Shown here: positions 22,904 to 33,235 of the stretch, piece by piece
Layout: every line of letters starts with the position of its first letter
Numbering within the stretch: the first letter of the stretch is position 1
Origin: Dipteris shenzhenensis
Lineage: Eukaryota; Polypodiophyta; Polypodiopsida; Gleicheniales
Assembly: GCA_047967505.1 (NCBI GenBank)
Contig: CM106540.1
Strand: one strand, 5' to 3'
DNA length: 64,000 nt
Position numbers and translations under genes: made by a program
Notes under the pieces: generated by a model
Databases searched by the model: none
Told to the model about the DNA's origin: nothing
Seen by the model: the letters and a program-made list of their open reading frames with translations, nothing else

Positions 22904-23913
22904 AAATTGTTTCAAGATACTTGGAAAGCAATTCGGGATGCCATTGTGGCAGAACAAGGATCTCTCTCTCACTTTGAGGTTTGTGATCATATGTCGCTTT
23001 TTATCTTTACCTTCATAATTGCCATGTTAGAAGCCTTTCTAGACTGTTGATATTTAATGGCTTGTCAGGGTTTCTTCTGTAAATATTAGACCCCCAAGTT
23101 CATATGGGTTGTGTCAAAAAGAAAGTTGTTTAACCTTACCCATAAGTGTCAGATATCTTTTTTTGCAAATGATAATGTTTGCAAAAATACAGCTGATGAC
23201 TGATATGTTGACAGGTGCTGACTGCATTGGCTTTCAAGTACTTTGCTCTTAAAAAAGTGGACATTGCGGTTATTGAGGTCACTCTTTTTATATTTTTGGC
23301 ACATAAAAATGTCGGGCTCAATGTCTAGTGATAGAAGATCTACAGCTGTGCATGATTCTGCTGTAAATTGATAGGCAGGTTTAGGAGGGGCACGTGATGC
23401 AACAAATGTTGTTCTTCCTTCCGGCCTTGCAGTAGCTGTCATTACAAATGTGAGAAAAGAGCACATAGCTGCTCTAGGTGGATCATTAGAGAGCATTGCC
23501 TTGGCAAAATCTGGCATAATCAAACAAGGCTGTCCAGTAAGTCGGGCTTCTGGTGCTCTGAATATGTTATTTTCTTCAACCACTAAGTTATACACTTCCG
23601 AATAGATCCAATTATAAATGCTTTTTATCAGTCAGAGTTGTAATAAATATTGTTGAGTAGTTTGAAAAAACGATTTGATAAGCTTGTGGCCATTCTTCTG
23701 CATAACTAGGTGGTCATAGGTGGACCCATTGATTCAAACTGCAAGAAAATCATTTGTGAGGTTGCTACCTCCAAGGATGCAAGGGTCATTCCAGCTTTTG
23801 GTCAGGGCATGCATTATAGGGTGAACAAGGTTGAATTCAAAGATGATGGTGCTGTTCAATTCTGTAGCATCGGTATTGACCAGAGTTTTCACCCTCAAAA
23901 CTTTTGTAGTTGG
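22904..23913 (+). CDS. dihydrofolate / folylpolyglutamate synthase-like gene, internal exons
   Basis: Four exons with consistent phase 0 are supported: 22904-22978, 23215-23277, 23375-23536 and 23710-23913. Acceptors are TTTCCAG, GACAG, GATAG and ACTAG; donors are GTTTGT, GTCACT, GTAAGT and GTAAGT. Together they read [17 protein letters not shown], then VDIAVIE, then [12 protein letters not shown] with [10 protein letters not shown], then [10 protein letters not shown] and a further 58 residues. These are the order and motifs of Mur-ligase-type folate synthases: the HFE block, the ExGLGGxxDATN block and the AKSGIIK lysine region. This continues the 6672-7202 exons. The exon with the SPH/RERI region, expected upstream of 22904, and the C-terminal ligase domain after 23913 were not found. 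The gene may be inactive, or the missing exons may be too diverged or outside the window. Confidence 0.8.
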
Positions 23914-24659
23914 GTAAGTTAATTAAGGATCCACAGTCATTTGTTTATGTGAAGTTCAGCACTGAAAGAATTGACAGTCAGTAGCCTCTACAAACTAGCT
24001 TGGACATAATTTTTTGGATGTGTATATTACAGCAGGTAAACTTTGCTGTGCTGGACTTATAGTTTGACATTCAAAAACGCATTCCTGATAGGGATGTGTA
24101 TTTGATGGAACAATTCTCATGGAACAATATTTAGATCGAGCTATTTCCTTGCATTGGTCAACCTTGTCTTAGAAATGTGCAAGAGTCGTAGCAGATGGGT
24201 CCAAAAAGGGGACTTGTAAACGTGGGAAGTACTAGCTCTTTTGATGCTTGCAGTAGAAGATTGTCGGACAATGGGAAAGGTAAAAGTAATTGGTTCTGGG
24301 AGGGAGGGGGAGAGGGGGGGAGAAAGAAAGAAAGAATTGTTTATTAATGTCTACAGAAGACTACAAAGGTTATGAGAACAAAGTCTGAGCATCATGAAAT
24401 ACACCCCTTGTAGGGGAACTGGAGGTGCCTAATGCACCCCGCATAAAGTGCAAATGACATAATCAAACAACTGAAGTAGATCATTATCTAGAATGATTGT
24501 TCTTTCCAAATCACTGAGAACCATACAGAGTCTTTAGAGTGAACGTGCCCATTTTCCTTGGTGAGGTATAATGCTGAAATGCTGGAAACACTAAAGATAC
24601 TGAGAATACACTGGTACTCTAGCCGTGATCAGTGTCTAGGATTGTGTGTGTGCGTGTGT

Positions 24660-24660
<1 letters not shown>
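23914..24660. other. non-coding, with a LINE/SINE-like tail
   Basis: No exon could be recognised. At about 24320-24375 a GAAA repeat is followed by TTTATTAATGTCTACAGAAGAC, resembling the 3' ends of the minus-strand LINEs further right, so a short retroelement tail probably lies here. Confidence 0.45.

Positions 24661-24707
<47 letters not shown>
24661..24707 (+). repeat. (GA)n microsatellite at a LINE 3' end
   Basis: About 23 GA repeats run directly into the LINE H 3' sequence, so on the element strand the LINE ends in (CT)n. Confidence 0.9.
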
Positions 24708-24709
<2 letters not shown>

Positions 24710-27085
24710 TATCAAAGTCTTTGGAAGACTTTTAAAAAATGATCTATGAGACTAAAAGAAGCTGATACAATGAACTGATGGGTGGAGCCACTAAACGGGC
24801 ATCAACACCCAGGAAGCATACAAAATCAAGAAATCTATAATCCTACCCATGGAGGCACTGGCACATAAAAGCAAAAGACTCTTTGAGTGGAATCTGGTGA
24901 GAATGTCAACCCTAGGAGGGGGCGTCGATGATATGATATGATATTATTAATTTCCGTTGGACACCCAACATGATCTATAGGACAAAGAGGACTCCATGAA
25001 AAAGTCATATTTTGCAGCTCTAAAAATAGCTGTCAACAACAACAGCTCATGATTTTGCATCCCTAAGCATGCTTACGAGCACGTGTGATTGGTCCAAGAC
25101 TTACTGTGATGTGCTTACACCTCATTGGTGTAAGCTCCTATCCTCTTCGGTGGCGGGTCAAAGAGGATGTGCAAGTTTGTGTGTGAACATCTTTATTTCG
25201 TATTTCCCGCTGATGTGCTGATAGGCTCGATAGTAGGTGAGGAGTATGTGGCATCCGTCCTCTATGTCCCATGATGGGCATAAGCTGCAAACCCGATCCT
25301 CTTGGCACATTTTTCCATCTACCAGTCTCTACTTGGAGTTTGTGGGAGCAGCTGGCATATCAGTTTCCTTTGAAAGAGAGAGACGCTCTCATTGAGATAG
25401 CCTTGTCCCCCATAGGGATTTCTCTTTTGTAGAAGGCCATCTTCTCTTTTGGGTCTTGCCATAGTTTGCCCATGACGTTTCAGTTACCATTTCACTGATA
25501 TCAATGCAAGTGTGTGGAAATTGTTTTTTTTTTTTTGCAAGAAAAGTACTTCATTAAGTATGAATAAAAACCGCAGAGCAAGTGCGGGAGTACATCATGT
25601 CAAGCATGAGAAAAACAGCTCAGAATGAGCAAACAAGTGTCTGGAAATTGTGATGCATCAATTGCCCAATATTCCAGCCACTCTATTCCTATTTTGTACG
25701 AGCCCTTGTACTTGGTTGCTTCCTTTGCTTTGCAAGGCTGTGCATTTTTGCTACTGTATTGAGATATTTGATGTGTTCGCATAGGACTTCCCCTTCTAGT
25801 GGTAGCACGCCGGGCAGTCTCAGCTAGTAAGATGGGGTAGGGAGTTTGAACCTTTATTCGCAGCTTTTCGATTAGAAACCCTTTTTTCCTCTCTCCACAC
25901 TCTTCCATGAGCCTCTGGCGAGCCTTGGAGTCCAAGCCTTGCATCCATAAAGAATGACAGTCTGCACTAGTGTAGTGTATAGAGATTTTCGTATTCCCCA
26001 ATTCCAAATGTGATACTTTTTGCATTTGCTTTGTAGGCTGAAAAGTGCCTTCATTCCCCCGAGGATCCTTCTCTACACACACATATTCCACTTGTAGGTG
26101 TTTGTGAATTGTAGGCCAAGTACTTGTAGGAGTGTACCACCTCCAAGTCCTCTCTCTCAAATGTGTGAGTGTGTTGCATGTGTCTTTTCCCAATGGTCAT
26201 AACCTTGGTCCTTGTGATCCTTACTTGCATGCTGGAAAACCTGCAGAATTTGTGTAAAGCATCCAAGTGTCTCTGTAGTCCATGTTCCTCCTTTGCAAAG
26301 AGGACCATCATACATGAGATGTGTGTAGCCTGTAATTCAGGACCGTGCTCCACCGTGAGCCCTCGCCCAATCATCTATTTTGTCAATGAACAGCCCAAAT
26401 ATTGTTGGTGAGAGGGGACATCCTTGCTTGTTTTGGCTTGAGTTTGAGTCATCTACTAGTCGCCCCGCCAGTTCAGCCAACACCTTTTAGTAAAGGTGAA
26501 GTGTGGCTTCCCTTAGGACTTGGGGTGACCCTTGGTTTTGTTACTCATGGCCAAAGCTTCTCTCTAGGGACATTGTCAAAGGCCTTCTTGAGGTCTACAA
26601 AGCAAAAATACATAGTGTTGTCTTTATTGCGACTGGGTGGTTCACTGTAGTATGTGTGGGAGTGAGACCTACTGGGGATGGTGACCTTACCTTGGTGCTT
26701 TCTGCCCATTCACTCATTTTCTTTTCCAAGATTGTGCCATAGAGCTTAACCATCAGGCAGCTTACCACGACTGTCCTATAGGCTTTTGTGTCTTGCCTAT
26801 CCCCCCTTTTGAATATGGGAACTATTTGGTTGGTTTGCCACTCTTGTGGGAACCCCTCCCCTATTGCCTTGTTCATACTATTGTGAGCGTCTCTCTTATT
26901 TTCTGCATGTGCCCCTGCCCCCCCCCGCGCCGCCCCCCCCCAGCTTACCACAACTGTCCTATTGTTTTTTGTGTCTTGCCTATCCCCCCTTTTGAATATG
27001 GGAACTATTGTGTTGGTTTGCCACTCTTGTGGGAACTTCTCCCCTATTGCCTTGCTCATATTGTTGTGAGCGTCTCTCGTATATA
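24708..27085 (-). mobile_element. LINE H, 5'-truncated
   Basis: Minus-strand non-LTR retrotransposon remnant. Frames at 27059-26595 carry the start of the reverse transcriptase (FPQEWQTNTIVPIFKRGD), duplicated by a tandem repeat of about 180 bp (26760-26909 and 26942-27085). The frame at 26374-26051 holds FAKEEHGLQRHLDALHKFC and VHSYKYLAYN. The frame at 26193-25600 holds the region after the palm (FQPTKQMQKVSHLELGNTKI). A Cys/His-rich block lies near 25280. The YADD block is not clear and the frames are broken. A 110-bp element interrupts it at 25524-25633. The 3' end is the conserved hairpin plus (CT)n. Confidence 0.75.
25524..25633 (-). mobile_element. 110-bp SINE-like insertion with target duplication
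   Basis: A 110-bp segment starts with T14 (a poly-A tail on the minus strand). It is flanked by 17-bp direct repeats at 25507-25523 and 25634-25650 (CAAGTGTGTGGAAATTG against CAAGTGTCTGGAAATTG). This is a retroposon inserted in LINE H. No tRNA-like A or B box was identified with confidence, so it may be a truncated LINE or a SINE. Confidence 0.75.
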
Positions 27086-27304
27086 TCCCCCCCCCCCCCC
27101 CCCCACCATCACCACTACCACTTTTTTTTTTCTTGGGTGAAATTCAAGTATATTTATATTACAAAGAGCAGTCCTCAAGAAGGAGACATGCAATTACAAT
27201 ATCATAAGATTTCATTGTAAGACAAGTAAACAGAGTAATCTATCTAACAAACAGGTAGGCAATCATAAAGAGATTGCCTAATTGACATCCGGAAAATAGG
27301 AACA
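27086..27304 (-). mobile_element. LINE J, 3' end
   Basis: After a C-rich run, T10 at about 27121-27130 marks the poly-A tail of a minus-strand LINE. The following sequence (TATATTTATATTACAAAG and AATCATAAAGAGATTGCC) is similar to the LINE K 3' end near 41270-41410. The element is interrupted at 27305 by the gypsy element and resumes at 33760-33790 and 40029. Confidence 0.65.
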
Positions 27305-27811
27305 TGTTATGCTCTAGCCGAGATAGCATGACCTCGGATAGATCGGTGGGCATTTTCTCTTAGATGACCAACTTTTGTAATAGTTAATGTGCGTAATTAA
27401 ATGGTCAAGAGAAGTAACTGCCAAGGTCCTAGGTGAGGGCGTAATGGCATTGACTAGGTAGTTCTAATAGGGCTAGGGCCTAGGTGCATCTAAATGTGCA
27501 AATTGCCAAGGGGCAACTATTTTTTAAAAGGAACTCCAAGAGAGGGGTGAAAAAGGATGCATCTAAGTAGGGGCCTAAAATGAAGACATGTGGCCAGGAA
27601 CTATCTAGGGAATTGTGGGTCTCGATAAGGATGAAGGAATTAACGATGGATATCACGAAAGATCACGCATCAGGTCCCTGAGAGTTGGCTGGGAGGAAAA
27701 AGAAGAAAGCCATCGCCCGTGACAAATACTAACGAAGGGAGAGCAGTAGAAGTAGCGTAACATTAGAGTTATCGCATGAGCAGCGATGATAAGTAGAAGC
27801 AGCTTAACATT
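27305..27811 (+). repeat. gypsy 5' LTR
   Basis: Starts TGTTATGCTC and ends TTAACATT, where the primer site begins. The end was set by the target duplication at the right-hand copy. The canonical CA lies two bases before this end. Confidence 0.9.
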
Positions 27812-27823
27812 TGGTATCAGAGC
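27812..27823 (+). promoter_or_regulatory. gypsy primer-binding site
   Basis: TGGTATCAGAGC, complementary to initiator tRNA-Met, directly follows the 5' LTR. Confidence 0.9.
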
Positions 27824-27919
27824 GAAGGTAAGGTAGAATCCGTCGTTTTGTGACGGACAGCAGGTGAGGGATCAGGGGATACGGGATGAGCGGCGTGCAC
27901 GATCTACGACAAATTAGGA

Positions 27920-28303
27920 TTGTTGGCTGTCGTGACGAGAAGACAACCACGTCTTGCTGACGGTTTGAGGTTGCGACAATTTGCTCATCGTAAGACTTCT
28001 AAAAGAGAGCGGGATAGCGGAACAGGAGGCGACGATGGAATAAAACCCGAAATTTTTTCCCCAACATTCCTTGGCTTTGTCGATCAGCGCACACGTGATG
28101 GCAGACTTTTCGCCACTAGATTACGGCTTCTTCGTCAGTTGTTCCCAGTCCTAGTACCCCGCATAAACCCAGATGTGTATGACAGGCACCACAAGCGTGC
28201 CGAGCTACTGCGTCTCCAGCAAGAAATCCGTATGCTTAAGGAGGAATTGCAGCTTGTAGAAGGATACCCGCAGGCGTCAAAAATTTGCACAGAGAGATCA
28301 TAA
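27920..28303 (+). CDS. small ORF in the gypsy leader, function unknown
   Basis: A 127-codon frame lies between the primer site and gag. It has an Arg-rich N-terminal half and a C-terminal segment with heptad-like Leu/Ile/Glu spacing (HKRAELLRLQQEIRMLKEEL), consistent with a short coiled coil. I do not recognise it. It ends about 215 bp before gag, and the gap contains long A runs and a C run. It could be an upstream ORF, a captured host fragment or chance, and its ATG context gives no help. Confidence 0.35.
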   Translation: MLAVVTRRQPRLADGLRLRQFAHRKTSKRERDSGTGGDDGIKPEIFSPTFLGFVDQRTRDGRLFATRLRLLRQLFPVLVPRINPDVYDRHHKRAELLRLQQEIRMLKEELQLVEGYPQASKICTERS

Positions 28304-28518
28304 TCGCGAAAGTCAGAAGCGCACGAACTAGGATGGCATGGAGAATCCAGGAAGCATTTCTTTCGGGAAAAAAATTCTGAGTTACAGTTAATTCGTTTTA
28401 TACAACAGGGATTGTCGTTTATCTTTTCTGTAAAAAAAAAAAAAAAAAAACCCCACAAAGGAAGAGAGAGAAAAAAAAAAAAAAAACCAAACCCCCCCCC
28501 ATCTTCCACTGTGAATCT

Positions 28519-29726
28519 ATGGAAGCAGAAGGACAGAATTCAAGAGTGAATCCTAGTGAGTCTAGAGTACAGTCTACCCAACAGATGTCACATCAGGCAG
28601 CACCTACATTGATTGGTAGGATTTCAATATTAGAGGATGCTTTACAGCAGATTATGAACCAGCAACTTCAAGTGAATGCTGGTCAAAATGAGATTAGGGA
28701 GATGGTGCAAGCCTTGTCGGCTAGACCGTCTAGGATTGATAAGGGCAAAGCTCTAGCTGAGCCAGAACCCAGTGTACATTCCTTAGAGCGCGCAAGGGTC
28801 AAAGCTTCTAATATCGCTAATTATAGACCGGAGAAGTACGCTGGTCGGATGACCGAGCGCAGCTCTGATGTGATCGAGGTTTGGTTGCACAAGTGGGAAG
28901 AAGCCTTCGCCATTTGTGAGATTAGATCCGATCTAAAGAAAATCCGCGAGGCCACACACCTGTTTATTGAGGCAGCGGACAGATGGTGGATAAAGCAACA
29001 GAAGGATCAAGTTGCTCCAACCACCTGGGAAGGGTTTAAAGCTGAGTTCAAGAAACACTTTCTCCCACTTGATGAAGAATCCCGAGCTTGGGATGCTTAT
29101 AGAAATCTTTGTCAGAGGAGCTTGTTAGTGGCAGAGTACACTGACAAATTCAGAGAATGTGTCATGAAAATAACAGACCCTCTCCCTATGTCGGTTCAGT
29201 TAAAAGACTATATCTATGGACTGAACGACAAGATCAAAATGGAAGTTCGGGCTAAATATGTGACTACACTAGATGAATCTATAGCAGTAGCCCTGAACTA
29301 TGAGGATGCCAGAGGCAGATCTGGTGGATTTGTGCAAGCAGGGACTCAGTATGAGCACCTGAGAAAAGGGGGATTTCAGAGGAAATGGGTTTCAAAGACA
29401 AGTGTCTCGCAGCCAAGTGGCCAAACCAAGCAGGTGAAGCCGCGGTTGAGGGACCAGTAAAAACAAGTACCACCGTTGGGGTGAAAAGGAAAATAACTCC
29501 AATGGCAGCCCGGGCTTGGTCAAAGTCCTCGTTGACCCCTGAACAAAAGGAGAAAGCTAGAAAAGAAGGATTGTGCTTCGGCTGCCTTCAGCGACATCAG
29601 TGGAAGGATTGTCCACTGAATAAAGACCGTCGCACAGCTAATATGATAATATTTGAATGCGACGTAGAAATGCAGGAGAGTCCCAGTGCGGAACATATGC
29701 AGATGCAACTGGCGGGACCTTCTTAG
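28519..29726 (+). CDS. gypsy gag (two overlapping frames)
   Basis: The frame 28519-29460 encodes a retrotrans-gag protein: a disordered N-terminus, then RPEKYAGRM, VIEVWLHKWEEAFAI, DRWWIKQQ and FKAEFKKHFLP. It ends at 29460. The overlapping frame 29385-29726 carries the zinc knuckle CFGCLQRHQWKDC, a CX2CX3HX4C variant one residue shorter than the usual form. The shift between them is either a disabling indel or the normal gag organisation of this family. Gag would form the particle and bind RNA. Confidence 0.85.
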
Positions 29727-29741
29727 AGGTTAGTACCTTGT

Positions 29742-31166
29742 TTGTTATGTGTATCTGTTGCTAAGTTAGTGACGAGTGCACCTGATAACATCCTATCTAA
29801 GCCCGCAGCAACGGGGTATACAGCCTTCAATGATACGGAGTTAATCAAAATGAAAGGGCAAGTGGCCAGTCATGATGTCATTGTGTTGTTTGACTCAGCG
29901 TCAACTCACAATGTGATTAACTCCAAGCTCGTGAAGAGGCTGAAACTAAAGACAAGTCCATCTAACTATGCGTATACAGTCAGGATGGCCGATGGAAGTT
30001 CAACTGAAGTATGGGACCAAAGGGTTACCCAGTTGGAGCTTCGGATTCAGGACTATGCTGAGAAGCTTGATTTTGAAATGACCAAGCTTGCTCATGCAGA
30101 TATAGCCTTGGGAATGGCGTGGCATTCTACGAAGAATCCAGCCATCGATTGGAAAAAGCACGTATATCAATTCAAGATGAATGATGTGCTTTATGTTTTG
30201 CGAGGTGAAAAAGATATACCTCAGGGACCGTTGGTTTCCGTGATGGAAATCAGAAAGGCTCAAGTAGAGTTTTTGTACCTTTGCACAGCATCGGTAGAGT
30301 TGGTGAATGATTCTTCGACTAGCACTGATGTTACGCAAAGTGGTGAGATGGCCAAGCTGGCTAATCTTATAACAGAGGAGTTCTCTGAATGTTTTAGGGA
30401 TGAACTACCTTATGGGTTACCTCCAGAGCGGAAAGTTCAGCATAAGATTGAACTGATCCCGAGGGCAGAACCTGTAAATAGACCTCCCTATAGGATGAGT
30501 TTTGCTGAAGAAGCGGAGGTGCGTAGGCAACTGGAAGAATACCTCAAGTTGGGGCAGATTCAACCAAGTTTCTCACCTTTTGCTTCGCCAGTGATATTAA
30601 AGAGGAAAAAGGATGATACGTTTCGCCTCTGTATAGATTACAGAGCATTGAATAATATCACTGTTAAGCACAGGTATCCGATGGCTCGGATTGATGATTT
30701 GCTAGATGCATTACATGGAGCCGTGATTTTCAGCAAGATAGATCTTAAGTGCGGCTACCATCAAATCCGGATTAGAGCCGAGGATGTGCATAAAACCGCT
30801 TTCAGAAGCAGGTTTGGTCATTATGAGTTTTTGGTAATGCCTTTCGGACTTACCAATGCTCCAGCGACCTTCGTCATGCTTATGAATGATTTACTACGTC
30901 CGTATATCGGAAAGTTTGTAGTACATTTTATTGACGATATCCTAATATTCAGTAAAAGTGTTACTGAGCATCATGAACACTTAAGGGTAGTGTTCAGTAC
31001 TTTGAGGAAAGCCAGTCTTTTTGTGAATAAAAAGAAAACTATACTGTGTATGGTTAGGCTTGAGTACTTAGGGTTCATAATTACTCCACAGGGGGTAGAA
31101 ATGGATCCGAAGAAAGTGGCTGCGATACTAACTTGGCCAATCCCTCAGAGTCTGACCGCGTTGTGA
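29742..31166 (+). CDS. gypsy protease and reverse transcriptase
   Basis: The frame carries a retropepsin-like site VLFDSASTHNVI (DSA in place of the usual D[ST]G) near 29890. The gypsy reverse transcriptase follows: RPPYRMSFAE, FRLCIDYRALN near 30625, KIDLKCGYHQIRI, FGLTNAPATF and the catalytic FIDDILIFS near 30935 (IDD carries the two metal-binding Asp). The thumb region EYLGFIITPQGV is present. The frame ends at a TGA at 31164-31166 where related elements read through to SFLGFVQFYRRHI. That suggests a CGA-to-TGA-type point mutation. Confidence 0.9.
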   Translation: MLCVSVAKLVTSAPDNILSKPAATGYTAFNDTELIKMKGQVASHDVIVLFDSASTHNVINSKLVKRLKLKTSPSNYAYTVRMADGSSTEVWDQRVTQLELRIQDYAEKLDFEMTKLAHADIALGMAWHSTKNPAIDWKKHVYQFKMNDVLYVLRGEKDIPQGPLVSVMEIRKAQVEFLYLCTASVELVNDSSTSTDVTQSGEMAKLANLITEEFSECFRDELPYGLPPERKVQHKIELIPRAEPVNRPPYRMSFAEEAEVRRQLEEYLKLGQIQPSFSPFASPVILKRKKDDTFRLCIDYRALNNITVKHRYPMARIDDLLDALHGAVIFSKIDLKCGYHQIRIRAEDVHKTAFRSRFGHYEFLVMPFGLTNAPATFVMLMNDLLRPYIGKFVVHFIDDILIFSKSVTEHHEHLRVVFSTLRKASLFVNKKKTILCMVRLEYLGFIITPQGVEMDPKKVAAILTWPIPQSLTAL

Positions 31167-31172
31167 TCATTC

Positions 31173-31886
31173 TTGGGATTTGTCCAGTTTTATAGAAGGC
31201 ATATCAAAGGATATTCCGGAATAGTATCGCCATTGACTGATTTGACCTCAGATAAAGTACCTTTTATTTGGGGACAGAATCAACAGGAAAGTTTTAACAC
31301 CATAAAACAAGCTGTGGTCTCAGGACCGGTGTTAAAAATAGTTGATCCCCAGAAACCGTTGTTCCTAGAAACCGATGCAAGTGGCATTGTGGTAGGAGCA
31401 GTCCTCCTTCAAGAGGGAAGGCCAGTAGCCTTTGAAAGCAAGAAGCTTTCTCCCTCTCAAAGGAATTGGCCAACTCATGAATTGGAGTTGTATGCAGTTA
31501 TCCATGCTTTGAAAACATGGAGGCATAATCTGTATGGTTCAGAGTTTTATGTGGATGTAGATCATGATACTCTGAAACATTTTTGTAAACAACCTGACTT
31601 GAGGGGCCGCCAAGCTAGGTGGGCAGAGCTCATGCAGGACTTTAATTTGACGATTCGGTACCGAAGAGGAAAAGACAATAAGGTAGCTGATGCGTTGTCT
31701 CGCATTATGCACAACCTGAGTTTCACGGTATTAGAGAGTGCTCTAATGACCGAGATAAGAGAAACTCAAAAAGTGGACGAGTTTGTCCAGAGCTTATGGC
31801 CTAAGGCTCATGTGTTAAAACCCGGGGAAATGAAAAGGATGACCTGGCATCCAGAAAAGGCCAAACTTATGCAAGATATACCATAA
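31173..31886 (+). CDS. gypsy connection domain and RNase H
   Basis: This continues the same frame after the TGA: FYRRHIKGYSGI, then the RNase H start FLETDASGIVVGAVLLQ, FESKKLSPSQRNWPTHELEL (catalytic Glu) and VDVDHDTLKHF, then ARWAELMQDFNLTIRYRRGK with NKVADALSR (final Asp). It ends at 31886 because of a one-base shift in the segment that leads into integrase. Confidence 0.9.
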   Translation: MGFVQFYRRHIKGYSGIVSPLTDLTSDKVPFIWGQNQQESFNTIKQAVVSGPVLKIVDPQKPLFLETDASGIVVGAVLLQEGRPVAFESKKLSPSQRNWPTHELELYAVIHALKTWRHNLYGSEFYVDVDHDTLKHFCKQPDLRGRQARWAELMQDFNLTIRYRRGKDNKVADALSRIMHNLSFTVLESALMTEIRETQKVDEFVQSLWPKAHVLKPGEMKRMTWHPEKAKLMQDIP

Positions 31887-31894
31887 GGGATGGT

Positions 31895-33223
31895 ATGCTA
31901 GTTAGAAATGGCAAGGTTGTAGTACCTGGTCAGAATGATCTCAGGCAGAGAGTCATTCGACAGTGCCATGATAGCCCGTGTGCGGGACATCCAGGTGTCG
32001 AGAAGACCTATGACCTCGTGAAGCGAGATTTCTTTTGGCCAAAGATGAAAAAGCATATTCATGAATATGTAACACGATGTTTCTCGTGTCAAGTAAGTAA
32101 GGCTGAGCGGGTGAAGCCACCCGGACTTTTACAACCCTTGGAAATACCACTAAGTAAGTGGGAGAGCATTTCCATGGATTTTATTGTAGGGCTACCTGCA
32201 ACACAAGGGGGATATAATTCTATCCTTGTGGTGGTTGATCGTCTAACCAAGATGGCTCACTTCATTCCGACTAGAGAGTCTGTTAGTGCCCCGCAAGTGG
32301 CGGATTTGTTCATTAGACATATATTTCGTCTGCATGGATTGCCTAGATCCATAGTGTCAGACAGAGATGTTAGATTTACCGGTCATTTTTGGACAGCGGT
32401 ATTTGAGACACTAAGGACTGAGTTGGGAATGAGTAGTGGGGATCATCCTGAGACAGATGGTCAGACGGAGAGAGTTAACCAGACTTTAGAGGATATGCTG
32501 AGAGCATATGTGTCATTGAGGCAACATACATGGGACAAGTGGTTGCCATTGTTGGAGTTTGCCTACAATGATAGGAAACATTCATCTACCGGGTTCAGTC
32601 CGTTTGAGTTGAACTATGATTATAGACCGGTCAATCCAACTATAGTTGGAGTACCTCAGAAAGTGCCTAGTGCCGCGAACTTTGTAGTTCAGATGCGGGA
32701 GATGCTAGCACTTGCGAGAGCTAATATCCGCCAGGCTATGGATAGAGCCAAGGTGTATGCGGATGAAAATCGGTCTATAAGAGTATTTGAAGAAGGAGAA
32801 AAAGTTTTTCTCAGAATTCCTTCGCACTCGAAGTCGTTGACTTCAGGAGAGTGTGCTAAGTTATCACCTCGATACTGTGGGCCGTGGTTGATTCTAAAGA
32901 GAATAGGCAGTGTAGCCTATAAATTAGAATTGCCACCGGGGTGTAAGGTGCACCTGGTTTTTCATGTTTCGCGCTTAAAGAAATTTTTGCATACAGGTGA
33001 CTCACTAATCGAAGGTGTGGTTTTGTTTCAGGAGATAGAGGATATTGCAAGGCGCAAACCAGCAAGAATCCTGGACCGAGGAACAATGCAGATACGAAAT
33101 CGGAAGATACCCACGGTGTTGGTTGCATGGCATGGTCAGCCTCTATCGGAAGCTACCTGGGAATCCGTCTACCAGTTACGGAGAGCGTTCCCAGATTTCA
33201 TCATCGAGGATGCTGATGCTTGA
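31895..33223 (+). CDS. gypsy integrase with chromodomain-like tail
   Basis: The 442-codon frame starts with the zinc-binding HHCC domain (HDSPCAGHPGVEKTY ... CFSCQ). The DDE core follows with MDFIVGLP (Asp), IVSDRDVRFTGHFW (Asp) and ETDGQTERVNQTLE (Glu); all three acidic residues are present. The GPY/F-type region is LSPRYCGPWLILKRIG. The last 50 residues (RILDRGTMQIRNRK ... VLVAWHGQPLSEATWES) match the chromodomain of chromoviruses, which directs insertion to heterochromatin. No stop interrupts it. Confidence 0.92.
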   Translation: MLVRNGKVVVPGQNDLRQRVIRQCHDSPCAGHPGVEKTYDLVKRDFFWPKMKKHIHEYVTRCFSCQVSKAERVKPPGLLQPLEIPLSKWESISMDFIVGLPATQGGYNSILVVVDRLTKMAHFIPTRESVSAPQVADLFIRHIFRLHGLPRSIVSDRDVRFTGHFWTAVFETLRTELGMSSGDHPETDGQTERVNQTLEDMLRAYVSLRQHTWDKWLPLLEFAYNDRKHSSTGFSPFELNYDYRPVNPTIVGVPQKVPSAANFVVQMREMLALARANIRQAMDRAKVYADENRSIRVFEEGEKVFLRIPSHSKSLTSGECAKLSPRYCGPWLILKRIGSVAYKLELPPGCKVHLVFHVSRLKKFLHTGDSLIEGVVLFQEIEDIARRKPARILDRGTMQIRNRKIPTVLVAWHGQPLSEATWESVYQLRRAFPDFIIEDADA

Positions 33224-33235
33224 AGAGGGAAGGAA

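Noticed and set aside
24558-24749. Arg-Glu repeat protein
   Set aside because: It is the GA microsatellite at a LINE 3' end in translation; similar frames at 47425, 49180 and 62490 were rejected for the same reason.
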